DNA from: Burkholderia catarinensis
Lineage (GTDB): Bacteria; Pseudomonadota; Gammaproteobacteria; Burkholderiales; Burkholderiaceae
Length of the DNA stretch: 64,000 nt
Reading direction: 5' to 3'
Assembly: GCF_001883705.2 (NCBI RefSeq)
Contig: NZ_MDEQ02000028.1
Coordinates: 27,446-91,445 of the forward strand
Shown here: positions 9,695 through 17,828 of the stretch, one piece after another
Layout: each line of letters begins with the position of its first letter
Position numbering within the stretch: the first letter of the stretch is position 1
Notes under the pieces: generated by a model
What the model saw: only the letters and a program-made list of their open reading frames with translations
Database searches by the model: none
What the model was told of the DNA's origin: nothing
Program-made: the position numbers and the translations under genes

Positions 9695-9854
9695 GGCCGT
9701 ACTATTATTGAGTGCGGCCGCTCGCGAAACAAGGAAATTATTAGAAACCGGTGTCTAACCGAGCCGCTATTTTGCGCGATTCCGGCGGGACCGGAGCGGC
9801 TTTTCCGCACGAACGTGCGGACAGATTTTTTGAAGCGAACGCTTAGTCGCAGCC

Positions 9855-11129
9855 TTAGTCGTAACTGCCGACCGTCAGCGCCTTCATCACGAGGCGGTAG
9901 GTGTTGTACGCGAGCCAGTTCAGCATACGCTCGATGCGCGGCCGTGCGGCGTACCGGGCGGCGTCGATCTCCCGGCCATCGGCGAACGCGGCCGCGATCG
10001 CGTCGCGCAGTTCGTTCGTGACTGCATCGTAGCGCACCAGCACGACGTTCGCTTCATTGTTCAGCATCAGGCTCAGCGCGTCGAGGTTCGACGAGCCGAC
10101 CGTCGCCCAGTTGTCGTCGATCACGGCCACCTTGCCGTGCAGCATCGTCTTGTCGTATTCGGCGACGCGCACGCCCGCGCGCAGCAGCGCGTGATAGAGG
10201 AACGGCACGGCCGTATCGAGCGCCGCGAACTCCTTGCGGCCGATCAGGATCCGCACGTCGACGCCGCGTCGCGCGGCGCCCGTCAGCGCGCGGCGCAGCT
10301 TGCGGCCCGGCATGAAGTACGGATTCGCGAGCAGGATCTGCTGACGCGCCTGGCCGATCGCCGCGAGATAGGCCTTCTCGATCGCGCGGCGGTTCACGAC
10401 GTTGTCGCGCGCGACGAACGCGACGCTCGGCTCCGTCACGACCCGCAGCGCGCCGGCCTTGATCCAGCGGTGGCTGCGCATCCAGCGCCGGAACATGTCG
10501 GGGAACGCTTCGCCGCCGTGCAGCCCGGCCGCGTATTGCGCATACGGCTTGTGGCCGAACCGGATCCGGTGCCATTGCAGCTCGAACGCGGCGCGCACGT
10601 CGGACACCGCGGGCCCCGCCATCTCGACCGCGAAATCCCAGCGCGGAAACGGCAGCGTCGTGCCGTTTTGCGCGTAGTCGTCGATGATGTTGATGCCGCC
10701 GCAGAACGCGCTCGCGTGATCGATCACCGCGAGCTTGCGGTGCGTGCGGGAGAAGCCGAAGCGGCCGAACAGGAAACGGTTGTAGATGCAGTGCTCGACG
10801 CCGGATTGCACCCACGTGTCGAACAGCGGCAGGCGCGCGGTACCGATGCCGTCGGTGATCACGCGCACGCGCACGCCGCGCTGCGCCGCGCGGATCAGCG
10901 CGTCCGACACCGGCCGGCCGGCCGCGTCGTCGCAGAAGATGTAGGTTTCGAGCATCACCTGCTCGCGCGCGGCGTCGATCCGTTCGATCAGCGAGTGGAA
11001 GAATTCGCCGCCGGTCTCGCACAGCCGCACGGTGTTGCCCGACGTGAATGCGAGCCGCGACGCGGAACCGCGTTCCTGCAGGAACATCTGCCGCAATTGC
11101 GCGAAGCGCTTGCGGGTCTCCGCATTCAT
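9855..11129 (-). CDS. clsB: Cardiolipin synthase ClsB-type phospholipase D protein
   Basis: A 424-residue phospholipase-D superfamily enzyme, inferred to condense phosphatidylglycerol into cardiolipin at the inner membrane face. Two HKD motifs are visible: THRKLAVIDHASAFCGGIN near residue 130 and LHGKVAVIDDNWATVGSSN near 350. Length and spacing match ClsB (about 413 in E. coli), and it lacks the N-terminal transmembrane helices of ClsA. The C-terminus has a hydrophobic stretch (MLNWLAYNTYRLVMKAL). Its ATG overlaps the nudB stop (ATGA, 11126-11129), so the two are translationally coupled behind aspS. A second, more distant PLD protein is at 38679-40301. Confidence 0.87.
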   Translation of the reverse strand: MNAETRKRFAQLRQMFLQERGSASRLAFTSGNTVRLCETGGEFFHSLIERIDAAREQVMLETYIFCDDAAGRPVSDALIRAAQRGVRVRVITDGIGTARLPLFDTWVQSGVEHCIYNRFLFGRFGFSRTHRKLAVIDHASAFCGGINIIDDYAQNGTTLPFPRWDFAVEMAGPAVSDVRAAFELQWHRIRFGHKPYAQYAAGLHGGEAFPDMFRRWMRSHRWIKAGALRVVTEPSVAFVARDNVVNRRAIEKAYLAAIGQARQQILLANPYFMPGRKLRRALTGAARRGVDVRILIGRKEFAALDTAVPFLYHALLRAGVRVAEYDKTMLHGKVAVIDDNWATVGSSNLDALSLMLNNEANVVLVRYDAVTNELRDAIAAAFADGREIDAARYAARPRIERMLNWLAYNTYRLVMKALTVGSYD

Positions 11130-11620
11130 GCGGACGAGCCGTGCGGCACCCGCGCGAGTGCCACGCGCACGGGCAATTGCAGGATCGCCTCGGCATTCGA
11201 CGGCGAGAAGCAGCGCGCGGCCGCCTCGCGGAACGGCAGCCATGCATGGTCGACATGCTCGCGCGGCGACAGCGTCACGTCGACACGGCGCGGCACGCAC
11301 AGGCCGAACCAGTGCTCGACGTTGCGCGTGACGCCCGGCGCATAGCGGTGCAGGTATTGCGGATAGATCGTGTATTCGATCCGGTGGCGCCAGTCGACCA
11401 GCGCGGTGGCCGGCACGTCCGCCGTGCCGACCGAAATGCCGGTTTCCTCCGCGACTTCGCGCGCGGCCGTGAGCGCGAGCGGCTCGTCGAGCGCGTCCTT
11501 CGAGCCGGTTACCGATTGCCAGAAATCGGGCTGGTCGGCACGCTTGATCACGAGCACATCGAGGTCGGGCGTGTAGATCACGACGAGAACGGATTCGGGG
11601 ATTTTCGGCGGCTTCGTCAT
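11126..11620 (-). CDS. nudB: Dihydroneopterin triphosphate diphosphatase NudB (Nudix hydrolase)
   Basis: A 164-residue Nudix enzyme that removes pyrophosphate from dihydroneopterin triphosphate in folate synthesis. The Nudix box lies at residues about 39-62 (GSKDALDEPLALTA, then REVAEETGI), preceded by VLVVIYTPDLDVLVIKRADQPDFWQSVTGS, the NudB N-terminal pattern. WRHRIEYTIYP and NVEHWFGL later in the chain are also typical of NudB. The start at 11620 (MTKPPKIPESVL) gives the normal length. It sits between aspS and clsB; in E. coli nudB is also near aspS, which supports the call. Confidence 0.9.
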   Translation of the reverse strand: MTKPPKIPESVLVVIYTPDLDVLVIKRADQPDFWQSVTGSKDALDEPLALTAAREVAEETGISVGTADVPATALVDWRHRIEYTIYPQYLHRYAPGVTRNVEHWFGLCVPRRVDVTLSPREHVDHAWLPFREAAARCFSPSNAEAILQLPVRVALARVPHGSSA

Positions 11621-11693
11621 CTTTGTTTCACGCGGCACGGGGCCGTGCGTCGGCCATGTGCTCCGAACGTGCGGCAAGTGCTGCGACTGTACC

Positions 11694-11726
11694 GCAAAAA
11701 ATGAAAAAGGCGCATCGCGGCGCCTT
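11694..11726 (-). terminator. Rho-independent terminator downstream of aspS
   Basis: On the minus strand a 7-bp stem (11720-11726 with 11707-11713) and 6-nt loop are followed by a T-rich run (complement of about 11695-11708). It lies in the gap between aspS and nudB, so nudB-clsB may be read through from aspS only in part, or have their own promoter. Confidence 0.65.
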
Positions 11727-11778
11727 GTTCATGTGCGTCGTGTGCGCGTCGCCGCACACACGACCTGCGCGACGCGCG

Positions 11779-13581
11779 TTACGCCTTCGGCTGCTCCGGC
11801 TGACGCAGACGGATGTGCAGTTCGCGCAGCTGGCGCTCGTCGACCGGGCTCGGCGCCTGCGTGAGCAGATCCTGCGCACGCTGCGTCTTCGGGAACGCGA
11901 TCACGTCGCGGATCGAGTCGGCACCGGCCATCATCGTGACGATACGGTCGAGGCCGAATGCGATACCGCCGTGCGGCGGCGCACCGTACTGCAGCGCGTC
12001 GAGCAGGAAGCCGAACTTGAGCTGAGCCTCTTCCGCGCCGATCTTCAGCGCGCGGAACACCTTGCTCTGCACTTCCTCGCGGTGGATACGCACCGAGCCG
12101 CCGCCGATTTCCCAGCCGTTCAGCACCATGTCGTAGGCCTTCGCGAGGCAGCGGCCCGGATCGGTCTCGAGGTACTCGAGGTGCTCGTCCTTCGGGCTCG
12201 TGAACGGGTGGTGCGCAGCGACGTAACGGGCATCTTCGTCGTCGTATTCGAACATCGGGAAGTCGACGACCCACAGCGGCTTCCAGCCGGCCTGGACGAG
12301 GCCGCTTGCCTTGCCGAATTCCGAATGGCCGATCTTCAGGCGCAGCGCGCCGAGGCTGTCGTTGACGACCTTCGCGCGGTCGGCCGCGAAGAAGATGATG
12401 TCGCCGTCTTCGGCGCCCGTGCGCTCGAGGATCGCCGCGATCGACGCGTCGTGCAGGTTCTTGACGATCGGGCTCTGCAGGCCGTCGCGGCCCTTCGCCT
12501 TTTCGTTGACCTTGATCCAGGCGAGGCCCTTCGCGCCGTAGATGCGCACGAATTCCGTGTAGCCGTCGATGTCGCCGCGCGACAGTTCGCCGCCCTTCGG
12601 CACGCGCAGCGCCGCGACACGGCCGTCCTTCGCGTTGGCCGGCGTGCTGAACACCTTGAAGTCGACGTCCTTCATCGCGTCGGTGAGCTCGGTGAATTCG
12701 AGCTGCACGCGCAGGTCCGGCTTGTCCGAACCGAAACGCGCCATCGCTTCCGAGTACGGCATCACCGGGAAGGTCGCGTCGAGCTCGACGTCGATCGTCG
12801 TCTTGAAGATGTGACGGATCATGTCTTCGAACAGGTCACGGATTTCCTGCTCGCCGAGGAACGACGTCTCGCAGTCGATCTGCGTGAATTCCGGCTGGCG
12901 GTCGGCGCGGAGGTCTTCGTCGCGGAAGCACTTGGTGATCTGGTAGTAACGGTCGAAGTTCGCGACCATCAGCAGCTGCTTGAACAGCTGCGGCGACTGC
13001 GGCAGCGCGAAGAACTGGCCCGCGTTCACGCGCGACGGCACGAGGTAGTCGCGCGCGCCTTCCGGCGTGCTCTTCGTCAGCATCGGCGTTTCGATGTCGA
13101 TGAAGCCCTGCTCGTCGAGGTACTTGCGCGCCTCGATCGCGACGCGGTAACGCAGGCGCAGGTTGTGCTGCATCTGCGGACGGCGCAGGTCGAGCACGCG
13201 GTGCGTGAGGCGCGTCGTTTCCGACAGGTTGTCATCGTCGAGCTGGAACGGCGGCGTGACCGACGCGTTCAGCACGGTCAGCTCGTGGCACAGCACTTCG
13301 ATCTTGCCGCTCTTCAGCCCGGCGTTGACCGTGCCTTCCGGACGGTTGCGCACGAGGCCCTTCACCTGCACGCAGAACTCGTTGCGCACGCCTTCGGCGG
13401 TCGCGAACATCTCCGCGCGATCCGGGTCGCACACCACCTGCACGAGGCCTTCACGATCGCGCAGGTCGATGAAGATCACACCACCGTGATCGCGGCGGCG
13501 CTGCACCCAGCCGCACAGCGACACGGTTTGGCCCAGCAGGTGTTCGGTCACGAGACCGCAGTATTCAGTACGCATCGACAT
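11779..13581 (-). CDS. aspS: Aspartate--tRNA ligase (AspRS)
   Basis: A 600-residue class II bacterial-type aspartyl-tRNA synthetase that charges tRNA-Asp. Domain order is an N-terminal OB-fold anticodon-binding domain (residues about 1-110, GWVQRRRDHGGVIFIDLRDR), the catalytic core with motif 2 FRDEDLRADRQPEFTQID near 220, the bacterial GAD insertion about 290-420, and motif 3 GIAFGLDRIVTMMAGADSIRD near 540. The C-terminus is intact. Proteobacteria with GatCAB often use a non-discriminating AspRS that also charges tRNA-Asn; this cannot be settled from the window. Starts at 13581 (MSMRTEY) or 13575 (MRTEY) are both possible. Confidence 0.97.
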   Translation of the reverse strand: MSMRTEYCGLVTEHLLGQTVSLCGWVQRRRDHGGVIFIDLRDREGLVQVVCDPDRAEMFATAEGVRNEFCVQVKGLVRNRPEGTVNAGLKSGKIEVLCHELTVLNASVTPPFQLDDDNLSETTRLTHRVLDLRRPQMQHNLRLRYRVAIEARKYLDEQGFIDIETPMLTKSTPEGARDYLVPSRVNAGQFFALPQSPQLFKQLLMVANFDRYYQITKCFRDEDLRADRQPEFTQIDCETSFLGEQEIRDLFEDMIRHIFKTTIDVELDATFPVMPYSEAMARFGSDKPDLRVQLEFTELTDAMKDVDFKVFSTPANAKDGRVAALRVPKGGELSRGDIDGYTEFVRIYGAKGLAWIKVNEKAKGRDGLQSPIVKNLHDASIAAILERTGAEDGDIIFFAADRAKVVNDSLGALRLKIGHSEFGKASGLVQAGWKPLWVVDFPMFEYDDEDARYVAAHHPFTSPKDEHLEYLETDPGRCLAKAYDMVLNGWEIGGGSVRIHREEVQSKVFRALKIGAEEAQLKFGFLLDALQYGAPPHGGIAFGLDRIVTMMAGADSIRDVIAFPKTQRAQDLLTQAPSPVDERQLRELHIRLRQPEQPKA

Positions 13582-13648
13582 GATGTTTGCTTTCGTTCGG
13601 TTTAATCAACGGGCGCCGCGACGCGCGGCCCGGGCGATGATTCTTTAC

Positions 13649-14299
13649 TTACAGCGGCGGCTCGACGGGGCGGCGGGCGGGCGCCGGAGCCGGCGCCGTA
13701 GGCGCCACGACGCCCATCGAGACGATGTACTTGAGCGCGGCATCGACCGACATGTCGAGTTCGATGACTTCGCTCTTCGGCAGCATCAGGAAGAAGCCCG
13801 ACGTCGGGTTCGGCGTCGTGGGCACGTACACGCTCACGTACTCTTCCGTCAGATGGTTGACCACGTCGCCGCCGGGCGTGCCGGTCAGAAACGCGATCGT
13901 ATACGAGCCGCGGCGCGGGTATTCGATCAGCAGCGCCTTGCGGAACGCGTTGCCGCTGCTCGACAGCAGCGTGTCCGACACCTGCTTGACGCTCGTGTAG
14001 ATCGGCCCGACGACCGGGATGTGACGCACGACCGCGTTCCACCACGTGACGAGCTTCTGGCCGATGAAGTTCCGCGTGGCCAGGCCGACGACGAAGATGA
14101 ACGCGAGCGTCAGCACCGCGCCGATCCCCGGCAGGTGGAAGCCGAGCAGCCGCTCGGGCTGCCACGATTCGGGCAGCAGGAGCAGCGTCTGGTCCATCGT
14201 ACCGATGATGAGACCGAGCACCCACAGCGTGATCGCGAGCGGGACGAGAACCAGCAGGCCGGTCAGAAACACCGATTTCAGGGTCGTCTTTTTCATCAT
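13649..14299 (-). CDS. DUF502 family inner-membrane protein
   Basis: A 216-residue membrane protein of the DUF502 family. Two hydrophobic helices (residues about 8-32, FLTGLLVLVPLAITLWVLGLI, and 56-75, IGAVLTLAFIFVVGLA) bracket a periplasmic loop. The conserved block VVGPIYTSVKQVSDTLLSS, then RRGSYTIAFLTG and VYVPTTPNPTSGFFLM, is diagnostic. The C-terminus is a Pro/Ala tail. Biochemical function is unknown; plant COV proteins are distant relatives. It lies directly upstream of aspS and downstream of the FmdB-type gene on one strand, an arrangement I recall as common in beta-proteobacteria. ATGs at 14299 and 14296 are both usable. Confidence 0.88.
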   Translation of the reverse strand: MMKKTTLKSVFLTGLLVLVPLAITLWVLGLIIGTMDQTLLLLPESWQPERLLGFHLPGIGAVLTLAFIFVVGLATRNFIGQKLVTWWNAVVRHIPVVGPIYTSVKQVSDTLLSSSGNAFRKALLIEYPRRGSYTIAFLTGTPGGDVVNHLTEEYVSVYVPTTPNPTSGFFLMLPKSEVIELDMSVDAALKYIVSMGVVAPTAPAPAPARRPVEPPL

Positions 14300-14360
14300 C
14301 TGCCGTCAATGAACCGCGCCTGCGGCGCGGATTGGTCGCGACCCGGGCGGGCCGCGACGG

Positions 14361-14708
14361 TCAACTGCTGGCGGCGGGCGCTGCAGCCGGGGCGGGCGCG
14401 GCGCTCGTCGTCGTGCTTTCGGAACTGCTCGCCGCAGCCGGCGCGGCCGCTGCGGGTGAAGCTTCCGCCGGAGCTGCCGGCGCCGCGTCGCCCGACGCCG
14501 TCGGCGGCGCGCTGGCACCAGCCGAACCGCCGCGGAAATCGGTGACATACCAACCCGAACCCTTCAGCTGGAAGCCTGCGGCAGTGACCTGCTTGCGAAA
14601 CGCATCCTTCCCGCATTCCGGGCACTGCGACAGCGGCACGTCGCTCATCTTCTGGAGCACGTCCTTCGCGAAGCCACACGCTTCGCATCGATAGGCGTAG
14701 ATCGGCAT
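14361..14708 (-). CDS. FmdB-type zinc ribbon protein with Ala/Pro/Ser tail
   Basis: A 115-residue protein. The first 55 residues form a zinc ribbon with Cys8, Cys11, Cys29 and Cys32 (YRCEACG and SQCPECGK), matching the FmdB/CxxC-CxxC-SSSS regulatory family, first noted as a putative regulator of formamidase/acetamidase genes. From about residue 60 the chain is low-complexity Ala/Pro/Ser/Thr and probably disordered. The start at 14708 (MPIYAYRCEACG) is the family norm; a longer in-frame start at 14744 has no support. It is co-directional with aspS and the DUF502 gene. True function is unknown. Confidence 0.86.
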   Translation of the reverse strand: MPIYAYRCEACGFAKDVLQKMSDVPLSQCPECGKDAFRKQVTAAGFQLKGSGWYVTDFRGGSAGASAPPTASGDAAPAAPAEASPAAAAPAAASSSESTTTSAAPAPAAAPAASS

Positions 14709-14803
14709 GATATTTTTCCCGCAGAAACTGGAAACGGCTTGCAAAACCTTGAATTATAGCTGAAACCCCGGCGCACTCCGGCAATGACCGCGACGCCCGG
14801 GCA

Positions 14804-15430
14804 TCAGCGGCGGCGCCACGTGAGCCAGCGCTCGTGCCCTTCGAATACGGCCAGCGAATCGGTCACGGGCAAATCCTCGATCAGTTCGAAGTGCGGCGAG
14901 AGCAGCGCGTCGAGTTCGGCGCGCTCGATCCCGAACGGCGGCCCCTTCGGTTTCGCCATCAGGAAGAAATAGCCGGCCAGCAATCCGTCCGCGGGCAGCA
15001 GCTCGGCCATCCGTGCCGCATAGTCGGCGCGCATACCCGGCGGCAGCGCGCACAGGAACGCGCGCTCGTACACCCACTGCACGTCGAACGGCGGCCGGTA
15101 CGCGAAGAAGTCGGCCTGCTCGACGACGTCCGCGTGCGCACCGAGCTGCGCCTTCGCGGCGGCCACCGCCTGCGCGGCGAAATCGATCGCACGCACGGGC
15201 CAGCCGGCCTGCGCGAGCCATCCGGCCTCCTGCGCACTGCCGCAGCCGGGAATCAGCACCGTGCACGGCTCGAGCCGGTGCGCGAATACGCGAAAGCCGT
15301 CGGGCACGCCGCCGAATTCCCACGGCGTCACGCCGCGCTCGAAACGCTCGTCCCAGAACGATGCGTTGCCGGGGTCGCGCGTCGCGAAATCGGCGGCCGC
15401 CGGTGCGGCCGGTTGCTTCGGATCGGACAT
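14804..15430 (-). CDS. SAM-dependent methyltransferase, thiopurine S-methyltransferase (TPMT)-like
   Basis: A 208-residue Rossmann methyltransferase. The N-terminal WDERFERGVTPWEFGGVP and the SAM motif VLIPGCGSAQEAGWLA (residues about 66-81) are the pattern of the TPMT/thiol methyltransferase family, as are VYERAFLCALPP and the C-terminal HFELIEDLPVTDSLAVFEGHERW. It may methylate thiols, thiocyanate or halides; substrate unknown. I start at 15430 because AGGAG lies about 9 nt upstream; an ATG at 15451 overlaps the ubiB stop but lacks such a site. It is the last gene of the ubiJ-ubiB group in this direction. Confidence 0.85.
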   Translation of the reverse strand: MSDPKQPAAPAAADFATRDPGNASFWDERFERGVTPWEFGGVPDGFRVFAHRLEPCTVLIPGCGSAQEAGWLAQAGWPVRAIDFAAQAVAAAKAQLGAHADVVEQADFFAYRPPFDVQWVYERAFLCALPPGMRADYAARMAELLPADGLLAGYFFLMAKPKGPPFGIERAELDALLSPHFELIEDLPVTDSLAVFEGHERWLTWRRR

Positions 15431-15447
15431 CGCCCTGCTCCTTTCGG

Positions 15448-17025
15448 TCATGTGCCGTACGCAAGCGCGAGCAGCACGCGCGCGACGAGCGCCCCGACGC
15501 CGACGGCAAGGCCGAAGATCAGCAGCGCCTGCAACAGCCGGTTCGTGCGTTTCTGCTCGATGAGGATCTGGCGCATCAGGTCCTCGCTCGCGGCGCGCGG
15601 CGCGTCATGGCGCGCCGCCATCGCGTGGTGGATCAGGCGCGGCAGTTGCGGCAGCGTCTTGCTCCACTGCGGCGCCTCGACCTTGAAGCGCTCGTACCAG
15701 CCGCGCAGGCCAATCTGCTCGGTCATCCAGCGCTCGAGGTACGGCTTCGCGGTCTTCCACAGATCGAGTTCGGGGTCGAGCGAGCGGCCGAGCCCTTCGA
15801 CGTTCAGCATCGTCTTCTGCAGCAGCACGAGTTGCGGCTGGATCTCGACGTTGAAGCGGCGCGACGTCGAGAACAGGCGCATCAGCACCTGGCCGAGCGA
15901 GATGTCCTTCAGCGCACGGTCGAAATACGGCTCGCACACGGCGCGGATCGCGCTTTCGAGCTCCTCGACGCGCGTCTCGGGCGGCACCCAGCCCGATTCG
16001 AGGTGAAGCGTCGCGACGCGGTGGTAGTCGCGCTTGAAAAATGCGAGAAAGTTCTGCGCGAGGTAGTTCTTGTCGAAATCGGACAGCGCGCCGACGATCC
16101 CGAAATCGAGCGCGATGTAGCGGCCGAACGTGTTCGGGTCGAGGCTCACCTGGATGTTGCCGGGGTGCATGTCCGCGTGGAAGAAGCCGTCGCGGAACAC
16201 CTGCGTGAAGAAGATCTCGACGCCTTCGCGCGCGAGCTTCTTGATGTCGACGCCGGCCGAGCGCAGCGTCTCGACCTGGCTGATCGGCACGCCGGTCATG
16301 CGCTCCATCACGAGCACCTGCGACGTCGAGAAATCCCAGAACATCTCGGGCACGAGCAGCAGGTCGAGGCCCGCGAAGTTGCGGCGCAACTGGCTGCCGT
16401 TCGCGGCCTCGCGCATCAGGTCGAGCTCGTCGTGCAGGTATTTGTCGAATTCGGCGACGACCTCGCGCGGCTTCAGGCGCCGGCCGTCGGCCCACATGCG
16501 CTCGGTCCAGATCGCGATGTCGCGCATCAGCGCGAGGTCGGAGTCGATCACGGACAGCATGTTCGGGCGCAACACCTTGACGGCAACGGCCTTGCCCGCG
16601 TGCACGCCCTCCTTGAGCTTCGCGAAATGCACCTGCGCGATCGACGCGCTCGCGATCGGCTCACGCTCGAATTCGTCGAACAGCTCGTCGACCGGCGCGC
16701 CGAGCGACTTCTCGATGATCGCGATCGCGACCGCCGAATCGAACGGAGGCACCTGGTCCTGAAGCTTCGCGAGTTCGTTCGCGAAATCGACCGACAGCAG
16801 GTCGCGGCGCGTCGACAGCACCTGGCCGAACTTCACGAAGATCGGGCCGAGGCTTTCGAGCGCGTGGCGCAGCCGCACGGCGGGCGGATCGGAATAGCGG
16901 CGGCCGATGGTCGTGATCCGCAGCAGCAGTTTCACGCGCCGGTCGTCGATCCGGGACAGCATGACTTCGTCGAGACCAAAGCGGATGACGGTGTAGACAA
17001 TCTTGATAAAACGGAAAATGCGCAT
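15448..17025 (-). CDS. ubiB: Ubiquinone biosynthesis ATPase/kinase-like protein UbiB
   Basis: A 525-residue protein-kinase-like ADCK/UbiB family member needed for coenzyme Q synthesis. The KxGQ motif (residues about 65-72, FVKFGQVLSTRRDLL), the Ala-rich nucleotide loop SASIAQVHFAKL near 150, the catalytic block HADMHPGNIQV near 285 and the DFG-like ALDFGIVGALSDFDK near 310 are all visible. Two C-terminal transmembrane helices anchor it (RLLQALLIFGLAVGVGALVARVLLALAYG). Length is close to E. coli UbiB (546). It sits 12 bp after ubiJ and downstream of ubiE, so it belongs to the ubiquinone gene group. Confidence 0.94.
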   Translation of the reverse strand: MRIFRFIKIVYTVIRFGLDEVMLSRIDDRRVKLLLRITTIGRRYSDPPAVRLRHALESLGPIFVKFGQVLSTRRDLLSVDFANELAKLQDQVPPFDSAVAIAIIEKSLGAPVDELFDEFEREPIASASIAQVHFAKLKEGVHAGKAVAVKVLRPNMLSVIDSDLALMRDIAIWTERMWADGRRLKPREVVAEFDKYLHDELDLMREAANGSQLRRNFAGLDLLLVPEMFWDFSTSQVLVMERMTGVPISQVETLRSAGVDIKKLAREGVEIFFTQVFRDGFFHADMHPGNIQVSLDPNTFGRYIALDFGIVGALSDFDKNYLAQNFLAFFKRDYHRVATLHLESGWVPPETRVEELESAIRAVCEPYFDRALKDISLGQVLMRLFSTSRRFNVEIQPQLVLLQKTMLNVEGLGRSLDPELDLWKTAKPYLERWMTEQIGLRGWYERFKVEAPQWSKTLPQLPRLIHHAMAARHDAPRAASEDLMRQILIEQKRTNRLLQALLIFGLAVGVGALVARVLLALAYGT

Positions 17026-17037
17026 GCCCTGCGGCCC

Positions 17038-17664
17038 TCAGTGCGCGCCGCGCGGGCCGGAACCCGTGCGCGCGCCGATTTTTTGTTCGAGTCGCTCGAC
17101 CCGCTTTTCGACCCGCGCGAGCGCATCGCGTGCGCGCGCCAGTTCGGCGTCGAAGCCGCCGAGCGACGCGCGCCGGACGACTTGCGGGTTCTCGTCGAGC
17201 CAGTATTCGGCGACGGTATCGAGCATGTTGCGGCCGGTGCGTCGCGCGCGGGCACCGGCGTCGCGCACGACCGTCGCGATCCGGTATGCCGCCGCGTCGC
17301 CGACCAGCTTCGCGAGATCTTCTTCAGGTTCCCAGCGCAGGTGCTCGGCCAGCTTAGCGATCTGCGTCGCGAACTCCGCGTCGCCCTCGATCTTCACATG
17401 CTTCATCACGGCCGCCTGGCCGCCCTGCAGGAACGCGGCGACCGTATCGCCGGCGAGTGCGATCGACACGTCGACCTGTTGCGCATCGTGCGCGTCGACG
17501 GCCGACAGATAGCCGTCGGGCTGCACCAGCAGCGTGAGCGTAACGGGAGGCACGTCGATCCGGGCAGTCTTGCCCGCATAGGGAATCAGGCGGTCGCGCG
17601 CCCACGATTCGCGCGCGAGCAGGTGATTGACAGCAGCAGCAAAAGGCTTGGCGGCAAAGGTCAT
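17038..17664 (-). CDS. ubiJ: Ubiquinone biosynthesis accessory factor UbiJ (SCP2 domain)
   Basis: A 208-residue protein with an N-terminal SCP2 lipid-binding domain (residues about 12-110: PVTLTLLVQPDGYLSAV, KIEGDAEFATQIAKLAEHLRW) and a C-terminal coiled coil (ELARARDALARVEKRVERLEQKIG). UbiJ binds ubiquinone intermediates and helps assemble the soluble Ubi hydroxylase complex. The WEPEEDLAKLVGD segment is typical. It immediately precedes ubiB in the same direction, as in E. coli ubiE-ubiJ-ubiB. A terminator lies just upstream (17681-17713), separating it from the Tim44-like gene. Confidence 0.9.
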   Translation of the reverse strand: MTFAAKPFAAAVNHLLARESWARDRLIPYAGKTARIDVPPVTLTLLVQPDGYLSAVDAHDAQQVDVSIALAGDTVAAFLQGGQAAVMKHVKIEGDAEFATQIAKLAEHLRWEPEEDLAKLVGDAAAYRIATVVRDAGARARRTGRNMLDTVAEYWLDENPQVVRRASLGGFDAELARARDALARVEKRVERLEQKIGARTGSGPRGAH

Positions 17665-17680
17665 CGGGCTGGGAAAGAAA

Positions 17681-17713
17681 AAACCCGCGCAGGCCGGGCG
17701 CCCACGCGGGTTT
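17681..17713 (-). terminator. Rho-independent terminator after the Tim44-like gene
   Basis: Arms 17681-17689 and 17705-17713 pair perfectly over 9 bp. Read on the minus strand the stem is followed by TTTTTTCTTT (complement of about 17675-17686). It ends transcription of the Tim44-like gene 17 bp before the ubiJ start, implying a separate ubiJ promoter or read-through. Confidence 0.8.
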
Positions 17714-17828
17714 CTATTGTAACGTCGGATCGTCGGCAGACCGTGCCCGACCGCACACCCGGGCGGCAAGCGGTCGCAGTGCGGCGGCCGTCGCCCGGGT
17801 GACCGGCGGCACGGGCCGCCGGTCACGC

